64,000 nt of DNA, taken from contig JACKOY010000009.1 of the NCBI GenBank assembly GCA_024233935.1, positions 1 through 64,000 on the forward strand, given 5' to 3'. A program made the translations under genes and the position numbers. This DNA is from Spirochaetales bacterium (GTDB taxonomy: Bacteria; Spirochaetota; Leptospiria; Leptospirales; Leptonemataceae). Below are positions 45,492 through 53,953 of this stretch, piece by piece (the stretch's first letter is position 1; the number at the start of each line of letters is the position of its first letter). The notes below the pieces were generated by a model. The model was not told the origin of the DNA. It worked only from the letters and a program-made list of their open reading frames with translations, and ran no database searches.

Positions 45492-46586
45492 ATGCAAGCG
45501 CGCACCCTCATAGAACGGCTGGAACGGGAGATCGAGAGCTTCGAGGAAGTCGAGTCTCTGCTGGCCTCTTCCGAGATCGCCGACAATCCCAACCGGCTAA
45601 AAGAACTTTCCCGACAGCACGCAACGCTGAGCCCTCGCATCCGGCAGATTCGTGAATTTATCAAGCTGAGCCGGGAAGCAGAAGAGGCCCGCAGTCTCGT
45701 TGAAACGGAATCCGATTCAGAAGTGCGCGAAATGGCGGAAGCCGAGCTGGAGCAACTGGAATCTGTGCTGCAGTCGCGACGCAAACAAATCGAATACCTG
45801 CTGATCCCGCCCGATCCGAATTCGGGACGAGGCATTCTCATGGAAATCCGGGCCGGTACGGGCGGAGAAGAAGCGGGCCTCTTTGTGGCCGATCTACTTC
45901 GCATGTACATGCGTTTCGCCGAAAAGCGGGGTCTCAAGGCAGAGTTGCTGTCGGCTCAGGAGACTGAAATCGGTGGCTACAAGGAAGTCGTGGTCTCTGT
46001 TCAGGGCTCCGAAGCGTATGACCTCCTTCATCGCGAAGGCGGCGCCCATCGCGTGCAGCGCATTCCGGCTACGGAAAGTGGCGGGCGCATTCATACCAGC
46101 GCGGTCACCGTGGCTGTGATGCCCGAAGTCGAAGAAACCGAGATCGAAATCGACGATAAGGACCTTGAGATAGACGTCTATCGAGCCAGCGGGGCCGGCG
46201 GCCAGCACGTGAACAAGACTGAGTCCGCCATTCGAATCACACACATTCCTTCCGGCCTGGTCGTCACCTGCCAGGATGAACGCTCCCAGCACAAAAACAA
46301 GGCGAAGGCCATGCGCGTGTTGCGCGCCCGTCTTTCGGAACAAGAAGACAGAGCCCGTGCGGCCAGCGACGCTGCTCGAAAAAAGGAGCAGGTCAAGAGT
46401 GGTGATCGTTCGGAGCGCATACGTACTTACAACTTCCCGCAAGGGCGCGTCACGGATCATCGCATCGGATTTACGGCCTACAATCTGGACCACTTCATGG
46501 AGGGGGAAATGGACGAATTATTAGAAGCCCTCCTGGCTGCAGAACGCGAAGAAAAACTCAAAGCAATCGAGCCGGCTCGCGCATGA
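45492..46586 (+). CDS. prfA: Peptide chain release factor 1
   Basis: 364 residues, the normal RF1 length. The stop-codon recognition tripeptide PAT appears in VQRIPATES near residue 190 and marks RF1 (UAA/UAG) rather than RF2. The peptidyl-hydrolysis motif is GAGGQHVNKTES near residue 236. The N-terminal helical domain and C-terminal helix are complete. I chose ATG 45492 (MQARTL), with GAGGG upstream, over a TTG six codons earlier. The next gene overlaps its stop by four bases. Confidence 0.95.
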   Translation: MQARTLIERLEREIESFEEVESLLASSEIADNPNRLKELSRQHATLSPRIRQIREFIKLSREAEEARSLVETESDSEVREMAEAELEQLESVLQSRRKQIEYLLIPPDPNSGRGILMEIRAGTGGEEAGLFVADLLRMYMRFAEKRGLKAELLSAQETEIGGYKEVVVSVQGSEAYDLLHREGGAHRVQRIPATESGGRIHTSAVTVAVMPEVEETEIEIDDKDLEIDVYRASGAGGQHVNKTESAIRITHIPSGLVVTCQDERSQHKNKAKAMRVLRARLSEQEDRARAASDAARKKEQVKSGDRSERIRTYNFPQGRVTDHRIGFTAYNLDHFMEGEMDELLEALLAAEREEKLKAIEPARA

Positions 46587-47461
46587 AACTCACCATCAGG
46601 AGTCTTACCTGCATAGCCCTTCTGGCTCTGTCAGCAGCTCTCAGCGCAGGTTTCGTGGCCGACGAAGTGGGACTGGCAGCGCGCCTTCGCGATCAAATCA
46701 TCGCCTGCACTCTGGATCAAATGGCGAGTGAAATACCGTTCGTGTTCGAGCACGATAGCCAGGCCGGGTCCGGCGGGCCACAACTGCAACTACGCGGAAA
46801 CACCTTCTCCGAATTTATCGGCGGGCCGCGGAGCTTGCTTGTCTACAGTGGTTTTGAAGGCTGTGTGGGAGTCGCCGCAGGCGTCCCCGAACCACGCCGA
46901 CTGGAATCCATTGAACGCCTCGCCGACATGCCGGCGCGGCGTAGTTCTCGAAACGGAACCGCCATCGCCTTCAATGAGGGCGAAGCACCGGAAGCGTATC
47001 TGACTCATCGCTTTTCCATGTACAATCCAGCAATAGTCGCCTGGGGTGCGGCCCTGATTCCCGATCCCGCAGAACGCCTCGACGGACGCAGCTACCAGGA
47101 ACTCTACGACACGATCGGTCGGCGCTTTCTGCGCCTGATGATCGAAAGTTATTTCTACCTGAACCACAGAACCGACATCAACGAGGAGGCTTTGAGCTAC
47201 TCGTCCGCGGCCCTTGCGGGCGAAGACTTCCATGCTCCGGAATACCTGCGGTTGCGCTATCCGCGGGCTCTGATGGAATACCGGCATCCGGTCGAAGTCT
47301 ACGCCTTTCAGCCGGAACAGGCGATCGGCTATTGGGTGCGACGGCACATTGACGGTAGCGCGCCCGCAGTCTGGGGGGTCGTGCAACTGGCGGCCGAGAA
47401 GTACGACGCGCGCTGGCTGACTGCCACGCGTCAAAGATACGCCCGCGCCCCGCAGCTCTGA
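46583..47461 (+). CDS. Secreted protein of unknown function, coupled to prfA
   Basis: 292 residues with a signal peptide (MKLTIRSLTCIALLALSAALSAG). The mature part has strands and helices such as LLVYSGFEGCVGVAAG, HRFSMYNPAIVAWGAALIPDP and FLRLMIESYFYLNHRTDINEE. No catalytic motif or family is recognised. Its ATG overlaps the prfA stop (ATGA), so it is translated with RF1, although the proteins act in different compartments. Periplasmic location is likely. Confidence 0.65.
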   Translation: MKLTIRSLTCIALLALSAALSAGFVADEVGLAARLRDQIIACTLDQMASEIPFVFEHDSQAGSGGPQLQLRGNTFSEFIGGPRSLLVYSGFEGCVGVAAGVPEPRRLESIERLADMPARRSSRNGTAIAFNEGEAPEAYLTHRFSMYNPAIVAWGAALIPDPAERLDGRSYQELYDTIGRRFLRLMIESYFYLNHRTDINEEALSYSSAALAGEDFHAPEYLRLRYPRALMEYRHPVEVYAFQPEQAIGYWVRRHIDGSAPAVWGVVQLAAEKYDARWLTATRQRYARAPQL

Positions 47462-47536
47462 TGCCGGGCGGCACAAAAATTAGGCTTGTCGCGCTATCAT
47501 CCACGGGAAGGCTCTTGATTTCTTGCGGGAGCAACC

Positions 47537-48553
47537 GTGCAGACAATTCAAAAAGAAATTAAAGAGAGCGTGTATTTGTGCCGTCCGAACGGGGCCCTGA
47601 ATCCGGAGGCGATCGGTTGGGCGCGCAGGCCGTTCCCTATCTGCAATTTGAAGGGCAGCCCGTTCCGGAAGAAGCGCTGGAATTACTGGTGCATCGCCGA
47701 TGAAAATTTCCTTTTCTCCGTAACAATCGCCGATCTGGACTATGCCGAAAGCGTTTTCGCTTACGCCCTGGACTTCAGGCACCAGCGTTTCACGGAACAG
47801 ACTGCAATCCTTCCCTTTCCCGGCAAAACGAAACTGCCGCCCGGGTTCGGTGGCAAGGTTGAGATGGACATCAAGGGTCTACGGGCCCGCTTCGAAGACA
47901 TGCCCGGCGGACGGCTCTTGAGCTGCCGCTCCGAAGATTTCGGCGGGACGGTGCTGACCGCCGAAGTGAAGGTTGAGATTCCCGCAGACGAAGAGTCTTT
48001 GAACGTCGTTGTACCATGGAGTCGGCGACGCTTTCAGTTTACGTCGAAGCAACTCTGCCTGCCGGCCACCGGCAAGGTTCAGTGGGGGTCCGAACTCTAC
48101 GAATTCAAGAAAGGCCGGGCGTTTGCAACGCTGGACCTGGGCCGGGGCATCTGGCCTTTTCAGACATCCTGGAATTGGGCGGCCTTTTCCGGAAATGCCG
48201 GGCGCGATCGTGTTGGCGTGAATATGGGCGCGCGCTGGACCGACGGAACCGGAATGAACGAAAATGGAATCCTCCTGAACGGGAAACTCTTTAAGATCTT
48301 CGATGACATCGTCTTTCAGTACGATGAGCAGGACCTGAAAGGACCGTGGAGCATGCGCACCAAATCCTCAAGCGCTTTAGAGCTCGATTTTCAACCCTTT
48401 CACGAGCGCGTGGCCGAAACCAATCTGCTGCTTTTACGCACGAAAGTGAACCAGCTGTTCGGCCTTTACTCCGGCCGGGTCCGGGTCGGCCGCAAAGAAC
48501 TGAAGATCAATCAACTCTTTGGTTGGGCCGAGGACCACCGCGCACGCTGGTGA
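47537..48553 (+). CDS. DUF2804 family protein
   Basis: 338 residues, cytoplasmic by composition. The segments KRWNYWCIADENFLFSVTIA, DIKGLRARFEDMPGG, VVVPWSRRRFQFTSKQLCLPA and WNWAAFSGNAGRDRVGVNMG follow the DUF2804 layout. That family is widespread in bacteria and distantly related to lipocalin-like hydroxysteroid/carotenoid folds. Its activity is unknown. It follows the prfA-coupled gene by 75 bases on the same strand and may share the transcript. Confidence 0.8.
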   Translation: MQTIQKEIKESVYLCRPNGALNPEAIGWARRPFPICNLKGSPFRKKRWNYWCIADENFLFSVTIADLDYAESVFAYALDFRHQRFTEQTAILPFPGKTKLPPGFGGKVEMDIKGLRARFEDMPGGRLLSCRSEDFGGTVLTAEVKVEIPADEESLNVVVPWSRRRFQFTSKQLCLPATGKVQWGSELYEFKKGRAFATLDLGRGIWPFQTSWNWAAFSGNAGRDRVGVNMGARWTDGTGMNENGILLNGKLFKIFDDIVFQYDEQDLKGPWSMRTKSSSALELDFQPFHERVAETNLLLLRTKVNQLFGLYSGRVRVGRKELKINQLFGWAEDHRARW

Positions 48554-48560
48554 GCAAGCT

Positions 48561-49049
48561 TCAGTCAAAGGGGGACAGAAGCCAGGCACGGGTGTAAGCA
48601 AACCGCACGATCAGATACAACAGCAGGCCGGCAGGACCAAACATGAGCGTGGTCAGCAAGCACGGCACCAAAAGCCAGTGCGGAATCTGATTCTTCAGGG
48701 CATCCGCACTCTCCCAGGTGCCCACAAAAAGATCGAAGACCAGGTAGTGCACCCAGCCCGCCATCAGCAATAAGGGGTTTTCAAATAGTTTTGCAACGCC
48801 CGCCAGACTTGAGAAGCCGCCGCCCTGAGGCTTTTCTCCGAAGAGCAGCAAACCTACATACACCAGCGCAAGCAGGGCTCCAATCACGCCAATCGTTGCG
48901 ATGTGGCGGTGTTTCCAGCGCGGGGCAACGACCAGGATCAGCCAGCCCACCATAGCGATCGCATTTGTAATCGTGAAGATCAATTCTGGTTCCACTGCAC
49001 TGCTCCCTTGTTGTGTCTGCTGCTTCTCTCTGCGTGCGCTGTGATTCAA
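48561..49049 (-). CDS. ABA4-like (DUF4281) membrane protein
   Basis: 162 residues with four membrane helices. The signature HYLVFDLFVGTWESADA, then QIPHWLLVPCLLTTLMFGPAGLLLYLIVR, is the ABA4-like/DUF4281 pattern first known from plant neoxanthin synthesis. In bacteria its role is undefined. The start overlaps the stop of the upstream gene 49046-50047 as ATGA, so the two are coupled and likely under the TetR gene across the divergent promoter. Confidence 0.85.
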   Translation of the reverse strand: MNHSARREKQQTQQGSSAVEPELIFTITNAIAMVGWLILVVAPRWKHRHIATIGVIGALLALVYVGLLLFGEKPQGGGFSSLAGVAKLFENPLLLMAGWVHYLVFDLFVGTWESADALKNQIPHWLLVPCLLTTLMFGPAGLLLYLIVRFAYTRAWLLSPFD

Positions 49050-50047
49050 GTCTTCTGAAGCCCGATGCTTCCGGGTTCTTGCGGTGCGGGTGCGCCCGCC
49101 ATCCTCGATCTAAAGGCTACAAGGACCAGTGCTGCGAGACTCGTCAGTGTCAACGCCGCAAAGACAAGTAGGCGAGCCAGACCCGGGTCCACAATCGATT
49201 CACCGACCATCGCCTGCCAGATCAAAAGCAAAGTCAAACCCAGATAATACACCCCAACAATCCGCACAAGTGCCCGCCCGAATCGCCGGCTCCGCGAAAC
49301 AGACCAGGCTACCAGGGGCAGCACCTGCAGGGCATGCATACCAAAGAAGTGCGCCACCCGATAATCGCCCCCGAGAGTACTCCAACCGAGCCAGCCAAGA
49401 CCCGGGCCACCGTCGGGCAGGCCCACGCTGTGCGCGCCGGCCCGGGCCGGCACCTGGCCGGCCTCTAAGATTGCCATCTGCTCGGGAGTCGGAACGACCA
49501 TCAACCAGCCGACGGCCATGCCTACCGCGCAAACGATCAGCCCCAGGCGCAGACCGCTCGCAAGAGTCACGTCCAGGTCTTTTCTTCGAAGCACCGCGAC
49601 GCAAACGAACAGGTGGGCCACAAACAGAACTCCGATCGCGATGCCCATGACCTGAAACACAGCCGCGTCAAAAACAGTTTCGTGATTGAAATGGCTCTGA
49701 ACGCCGCGCGCCGCCTGGCCGAAGATTGCGATCACCTCAATGAGAAACGCAAAGGCCACGATCCACGAGACCCTTCGGACGAGCCGCGGCCGATCGGGCA
49801 AATACGATAGAATCCAGATCAGGCTGGCAGAGTAGATCGCAATGGAAACGGCGAACTTGATGGGTTTTATCCAGAGAGGCAGGCCATCGAGCGTTCGCCC
49901 ATCCACAACCAGAAGTGGCCCAAACGCAAGTAGCGACAGCGCCATCGCCCCGACCGTAAAAGCCAGGGGCGGATTCGTTTGCCCGAGCCGGAGCAAGAGC
50001 CCACGCGGCTGCCTCGTTAAGCCAGATGTGTTTTCGGAATGTGACAT
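49046..50047 (-). CDS. Eight-helix membrane protein of unknown function
   Basis: 333 residues with about eight hydrophobic helices. Conserved-looking segments are GLPLWIKPIKFAVSIAIYS, NHETVFDAAVFQVMG, HFFGMHALQVLPLVAWS and YYLGLTLLLIWQAMVGES. The His/Gly phrase HFFGMHALQ recalls haem- or quinone-binding helices but is not a recognised family signature. It is coupled to the ABA4-like gene and lies divergent from a TetR gene across two operator-like repeats, which suggests a repressed membrane module acting on a lipid-soluble compound. Confidence 0.75.
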   Translation of the reverse strand: MSHSENTSGLTRQPRGLLLRLGQTNPPLAFTVGAMALSLLAFGPLLVVDGRTLDGLPLWIKPIKFAVSIAIYSASLIWILSYLPDRPRLVRRVSWIVAFAFLIEVIAIFGQAARGVQSHFNHETVFDAAVFQVMGIAIGVLFVAHLFVCVAVLRRKDLDVTLASGLRLGLIVCAVGMAVGWLMVVPTPEQMAILEAGQVPARAGAHSVGLPDGGPGLGWLGWSTLGGDYRVAHFFGMHALQVLPLVAWSVSRSRRFGRALVRIVGVYYLGLTLLLIWQAMVGESIVDPGLARLLVFAALTLTSLAALVLVAFRSRMAGAPAPQEPGSIGLQKT

Positions 50048-50084
50048 GGTAACTCCCCCGAAGCGCTTGACGGATCGGTCTTCA

Positions 50085-50135
50085 ATGTTTACAGTGCCAA
50101 CATACAGAGCCCCGCCATGTTTACACTGTCAACAT
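50085..50135. promoter_or_regulatory. Twin palindromic operators between TetR and membrane genes
   Basis: Two near-identical 19-bp imperfect palindromes lie 32 bases apart, ATGTTTACAGTGCCAACAT (50085-50103) and ATGTTTACACTGTCAACAT (50117-50135). Their arms pair at 7 and 8 of 9 positions. The spacing is about three helical turns, so two repressor dimers could bind on the same face. The sites sit between the divergent starts at 50047 and 50167. Confidence 0.75.
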
Positions 50136-50166
50136 ATTTTTTTCCAGGCCATGGGAGAGTCGTCTA

Positions 50167-50802
50167 GTGCCGGCACGAGCCCCGGTCCGGCCGTACCATC
50201 ATGGAGACCTCCGGGAGGCCCTCCTTGTGGCGGCTTCGGAAATTCTGGAAGAAGGGGGTCCCGGGACCCTCAGCCTGCGTGACGTGGCCCGGCGGGCGGG
50301 TGTCAGCCACACCGCGCCATACCGCCACTTCCGTTCCCGGGCCGATTTATTGTACGCACTGGCCGGTCTCGGGTTTCAGGAGCTGGATCGAGCGACCCGG
50401 GAAGCAGGCCACGTCGATGCGGACGCCCGGGAGCAACTCATCGGGGCGGGAGTCGCCTACGTGCGTCTGGCGGTCCGGCACCGGGAGCGTACACAATTGA
50501 TGTTCGGCGGCATGCTGCCCCCCCAGGAAGCGCCACCAGAAGTTGTAACCATCGCCCAGGCCTCCCTGGACGCCCTCTTCGAAATGATCGAAAGGGGAAA
50601 GCAGCAGGGAGTCTTTTTGAACCGGGACACACGCGAGCTGGCCCTCTCGGCCTGGGCTCTGGTCCATGGCGCCGCCATGCTGATCGTGGGCGGCCAGTGC
50701 CCGATCGACCTGAACTCGGACCAGGAACTGGAGGCCTTTGTGCTGCCCTTGATCGAGTCGCTGCTCAACGGAATCCAGAACCCGAAAGGGGACGCAGCGT
50801 GA
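50167..50802 (+). CDS. TetR-family regulator (WHG-domain type)
   Basis: 211 residues from GTG 50167, preceded by GGGAGAG. The DNA-binding domain has LSLRDVARRAGVSHTAPYRHF (residues about 37-57), and the C-terminal domain contains LALSAWALVHGAAMLIVGG, the WHG-type ligand pocket of the family. It faces the 49046/48561 membrane operon across twin palindromes and probably represses it and itself. The stop codon lies inside the short repeat TGAGGCAACTGCCT also found upstream of katG. Confidence 0.9.
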   Translation: MPARAPVRPYHHGDLREALLVAASEILEEGGPGTLSLRDVARRAGVSHTAPYRHFRSRADLLYALAGLGFQELDRATREAGHVDADAREQLIGAGVAYVRLAVRHRERTQLMFGGMLPPQEAPPEVVTIAQASLDALFEMIERGKQQGVFLNRDTRELALSAWALVHGAAMLIVGGQCPIDLNSDQELEAFVLPLIESLLNGIQNPKGDAA

Positions 50803-50955
50803 GGCAACTGCCTCCGCCGTAACGCCACTCCGGCGCGATCGACCCGGCCGGCGGCAGTGAGTCAACGACCGGGGCTGAGAGCCCGAGAGCGCAGGTGGAT
50901 TCGGAAACCAGTTCCATGACATGGGAGGAGGGCCGTCCCAAAAAAAGGAGACTAC

Positions 50956-51486
50956 TCAGTCGCAGCTTTCGGAAAACTCGGGTGCGTAGCGAACCATACC
51001 CTGCACGTTCGCAAGCGCGCCCGCACGGAGCGATACAATCATGAAGTTTTCCGGAGCCACCTTGAAAGGCGCCCGGACACCGTAACGCTCAGCCGGCTCA
51101 AAGCCAAAGCGCGGGTAGTAAGTGCTGTGGCCCAGCACGACCACCGACGCAAATCCCAGCTCACGTGCCCGCTCCAGCCCGGTCTCTATAAGCCGGCTGC
51201 CAATGCCCTGATTCTGATACTCTGGCAACACCGATACAGGAGCCAGAGCAAGCGACTCAACGGCAGTGCTATCGTTTCCAATTTGGATGCGGGTGAAAAG
51301 CACGTGACCCACCACCTGGCCGTCTTTCTCGGCCACCAGCGACAGCGCCGGCACAAAAGCGACGCTACTCCGCAGTCGACCAACCAGGGCATGCTCGTGG
51401 TGATACGGTTGCCCGGAGGCCTCAAAGGCCCTGCGGACTACACGTTCCACCTGCTTGTAATCTTTGTGCTGCTCGCTTCGTATCAT
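50956..51486 (-). CDS. GNAT family N-acetyltransferase
   Basis: 176 residues. The acetyl-CoA pyrophosphate loop reads QNQGIGSRLIETGL (about residues 90-103), preceded by the LAPVSVLPEYQ strand and followed by VVLGHSTYYPRFGF, typical of the YhbS-like branch. It acetylates an amine of unknown identity, or may act on small molecules or tRNA/protein N-termini. The neighbouring genes give no hint. Confidence 0.88.
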   Translation of the reverse strand: MIRSEQHKDYKQVERVVRRAFEASGQPYHHEHALVGRLRSSVAFVPALSLVAEKDGQVVGHVLFTRIQIGNDSTAVESLALAPVSVLPEYQNQGIGSRLIETGLERARELGFASVVVLGHSTYYPRFGFEPAERYGVRAPFKVAPENFMIVSLRAGALANVQGMVRYAPEFSESCD

Positions 51487-51565
51487 GCGTGGCGAGGGCT
51501 TGCGTAATCGCGTCGTGACTTTTGCACGGGCGTCGCGCCGTTCCCGAAAGCACCCAACGCCGTTT

Positions 51566-52135
51566 TCAGGAGGCGGAGACGGGCTTCAGTGGGACCAGAA
51601 TGAGGCTGCGCACGTCGCTCCCGGCCGGGTCCATAAAAACCTCAAGATTGCGCAAACGACCCCGGAGGTTCGACTGAAAGTCCGCGAAACTTGTCAGCAA
51701 AGGATCGCAACTGCCAAAACCGTCGGGCAGGCGCGTACAGGTCCGTTTCAGAAAACTCTCCATCCTCCGAACGGTTGTGAACGCACACACAAAAGTCTCG
51801 TCGCTCTCGCGATCCAGAAAAGCCAGGGCGCCACGGGGACTGACGGCCAAAAAGAGATTTTGGTCGGTCAGAGCGGCTGCCAGTCTTTCCAGTTTTTCAG
51901 GGTCCACTCCAGTATATTTCGACGACAAGCGGACCGCAACTTGAGGCAGCACGGCGGCAATAACACCGGAACGCGGGCCCTGCCTCCTTCCAGGCGGAGG
52001 AACCCCCCGAGGAGAATCCGGGACCTGAAAATGTGCAGATTGACACGAAGATACGAACAGTGCTTGCAGAACCAGGCGCCCGGGGACCGAAGATAGAAAG
52101 CAGAACTGCAGGCCGCAGGGAATCACCACGCCCAT
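51566..52135 (-). CDS. Probable lipoprotein of unknown function
   Basis: About 189 residues from ATG 52135 (MGVVIPCG). An N-terminal hydrophobic segment ends in a lipobox-like FVSSC near residue 30, followed by a Pro/Arg-rich linker and a folded-looking domain (YTGVDPEKLERLAAALTD, FLAVSPRGALAFLD, SLILVPLKPV). The frame is open 23 codons further upstream. No family is recognised. It is divergent from the 52204 gene. Confidence 0.5.
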   Translation of the reverse strand: MGVVIPCGLQFCFLSSVPGRLVLQALFVSSCQSAHFQVPDSPRGVPPPGRRQGPRSGVIAAVLPQVAVRLSSKYTGVDPEKLERLAAALTDQNLFLAVSPRGALAFLDRESDETFVCAFTTVRRMESFLKRTCTRLPDGFGSCDPLLTSFADFQSNLRGRLRNLEVFMDPAGSDVRSLILVPLKPVSAS

Positions 52136-52203
52136 CCGTCTTACGGTAAGGACGGGTTGCTGTTGCCGCGCTGAATCCAATGACCTCTGTAGACGTTCGC
52201 ACA

Positions 52204-53103
52204 ATGAGCAAGGTGCCGATGACGGTCGCCGAGGACCTTGTAAAGATCATCCGGCTTCTGGCCATGACGGGGCGGCGCATGTTCGTCCAGCATCTTCAGG
52301 AACCGCTGGATTACGGCGGCTGGAAGCGACGGGCCTCAAACGAAGTGCCCCGCAAGCTCATGGACCGCATCGATCGGGCCATGCGTGACCGGGCCTCCAT
52401 TCATACGGTCGGTCCGCTCTCAAAGCGACTGATTTCCCAGTCGATGCACGAAGGCCTTTCCACGGTGGGAGATTCCTGCATCTTCTTTCTCGAAAAGATG
52501 AGTCAATCGTCGGTTGTTTCGGCCAGCAAAGAAGCAGTCGAATTCGTGCAGACCATCTACGAGCCCTTGAGCAAGTTTCGCGATATTCATCAGAATCGCA
52601 GCGAGCAAATCTTTGAGGACAGCCTGGCCAACATCAGCACTGCCGACCTGAAAGAGGCCTTCCAGCCGGTCGATCTCGGCAAGCATAAGATCAAAGTGGA
52701 AGTGCAGCGTCAGGCCCTGCAGCTCTTCCAGAAAATCAAATACGCGAACAAAGATGAAGACCTGCCCCGTTGCCTTAAACTGATTGCCGCCTACCTGATC
52801 AAGTACGGCGATGCGGAAAACAACAACCGGGAGGAGGTGGATCGCCTTATTGAGGCGTTTCAGACCAAGGATGAGAACTTCAAGCAGGCCCTCGAAGACA
52901 ACATCGCCATCAATCTGTTTTATACGATCCAAAAAAGCATTACCGAGGGCGATCTAAAGCGCACGATCGAAGGCATCCGCAAGTATGCGCACATTTTTGA
53001 AGGGAATCCGGACGTGAAGTACTTCCAGGAGATCGACGTGCTTGAGCAAAAACTGTATCGCCTGATCACTGCCAAAGACCTCTGGAAAGAGCTGAAACAG
53101 TAG
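52204..53103 (+). CDS. Cytoplasmic helical protein of unknown function
   Basis: 299 residues from ATG 52204 (MSKVPM); an upstream ATG eight codons earlier is also possible. The protein is almost entirely charged helix, with Lys/Glu-rich amphipathic stretches such as EVQRQALQLFQKIKYANKDE and EVDRLIEAFQTKDENFKQAL, and has no membrane segment. Its N-terminal part (RMFVQHLQEPLDYGGWKRRA) is more compact. It precedes the partner-switch operon by 84 bases on the same strand and may belong to it. Family not recognised. Confidence 0.65.
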   Translation: MSKVPMTVAEDLVKIIRLLAMTGRRMFVQHLQEPLDYGGWKRRASNEVPRKLMDRIDRAMRDRASIHTVGPLSKRLISQSMHEGLSTVGDSCIFFLEKMSQSSVVSASKEAVEFVQTIYEPLSKFRDIHQNRSEQIFEDSLANISTADLKEAFQPVDLGKHKIKVEVQRQALQLFQKIKYANKDEDLPRCLKLIAAYLIKYGDAENNNREEVDRLIEAFQTKDENFKQALEDNIAINLFYTIQKSITEGDLKRTIEGIRKYAHIFEGNPDVKYFQEIDVLEQKLYRLITAKDLWKELKQ

Positions 53104-53107
53104 CGGC

Positions 53108-53127
53108 CGGGAAAAATCTCTTTCCCG
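53108..53127 (+). other. Hairpin before the STAS gene
   Basis: CGGGAAA and TTTCCCG form a perfect 7-bp stem with a six-base loop just after the 52204 gene's stop. No T run follows. It may attenuate readthrough into the STAS gene or protect the upstream mRNA end. Confidence 0.4.
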
Positions 53128-53187
53128 CTTCGTGGGAGTCCGCCATACTATCCCCGGCACAGCAAATTTGAAGCGAGGTTCCAAAAA

Positions 53188-53535
53188 ATGTCCGACTCGT
53201 CACTCAGCATTCAGAAACAGGAATCCGGCGGCGTAACAATTGTAAAAGTGGCCGGCAAGCTGGACGCAAAAACAGCCCCCGGCCTGAACAACGAACTCAA
53301 GGGTCTGATTGCCGTAGGCAAAGTCAAACTCGTAATCGACATGTCGGGCGTCAGCTACATCGCCTCGGCGGGAGTGGGCACACTCAAGGCCAACCTGGTC
53401 GCAGCAAAGAAAGCCAGTGGCGACCTTCGCCTGGCCGGGCTTACGTCCGAAGTTCGGGATGTACTGGATGTGCTGGGATTCACAAAGCTATTCGTAGTAA
53501 CGCCATCTGTTGCCGATGCGATGAATGGGCTCTAG
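53188..53535 (+). CDS. STAS-domain anti-sigma factor antagonist (RsbV/SpoIIAA type)
   Basis: 115 residues forming one STAS domain. The conserved loop LVIDMSGVSYIASAGVGTL near residues 49-67 contains the Ser expected to be phosphorylated by a partner kinase. When dephosphorylated, such proteins bind the kinase and free its other target. The next two genes encode a RsbW-like kinase and a SpoIIE phosphatase, so the complete switch is present. No sigma factor gene is visible in the window. Confidence 0.92.
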   Translation: MSDSSLSIQKQESGGVTIVKVAGKLDAKTAPGLNNELKGLIAVGKVKLVIDMSGVSYIASAGVGTLKANLVAAKKASGDLRLAGLTSEVRDVLDVLGFTKLFVVTPSVADAMNGL

Positions 53536-53536
53536 C

Positions 53537-53953
53537 ATGCGACGCGAGCTTGTCATTGAGAGTGACATGAGCGAACTGGATCGCGTACGGGCCGAAGTTC
53601 GCGAATTCATAAAGGATCTTTTTGACGCAATAAATCTAAACCGGGTCGTGCTCTCGGTTGATGAAGCGCTGGCCAACATTATTGAGCATGCATACCCGCC
53701 CGAATCGAAGGAAACCATTAGCCTGATCATGGAGCGCAAACCGGACCGGGTCGTCTTTGAACTGCGAGACGAAGGGCCGCCCTTCGACCCCACACACCTT
53801 GGGAAACCCGATCTTGATTCTCTGGGGCGAAACACCGCCGACGGTGGCCTGGGGGTCTTTCTGTATACGACGCTCATGGAAGCAAGCTACCGACGCGATC
53901 CATCCGAAGCAAACGTTCTGACCCTCGTACGTCGACTGGAGAGCGCCGCATGA
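53537..53953 (+). CDS. RsbW-like anti-sigma/serine kinase
   Basis: 138 residues of the GHKL ATPase type. The N-box appears as SVDEALANIIEHAYP near residues 41-55, the G1 box as FELRDEGPPFDP near 77-88, and the G2 region as GGLGVFL. It starts at ATG 53537, one base after the STAS stop. Such kinases phosphorylate the STAS partner on Ser and hold a sigma factor or other target. The next gene overlaps its stop as ATGA. Confidence 0.9.
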   Translation: MRRELVIESDMSELDRVRAEVREFIKDLFDAINLNRVVLSVDEALANIIEHAYPPESKETISLIMERKPDRVVFELRDEGPPFDPTHLGKPDLDSLGRNTADGGLGVFLYTTLMEASYRRDPSEANVLTLVRRLESAA

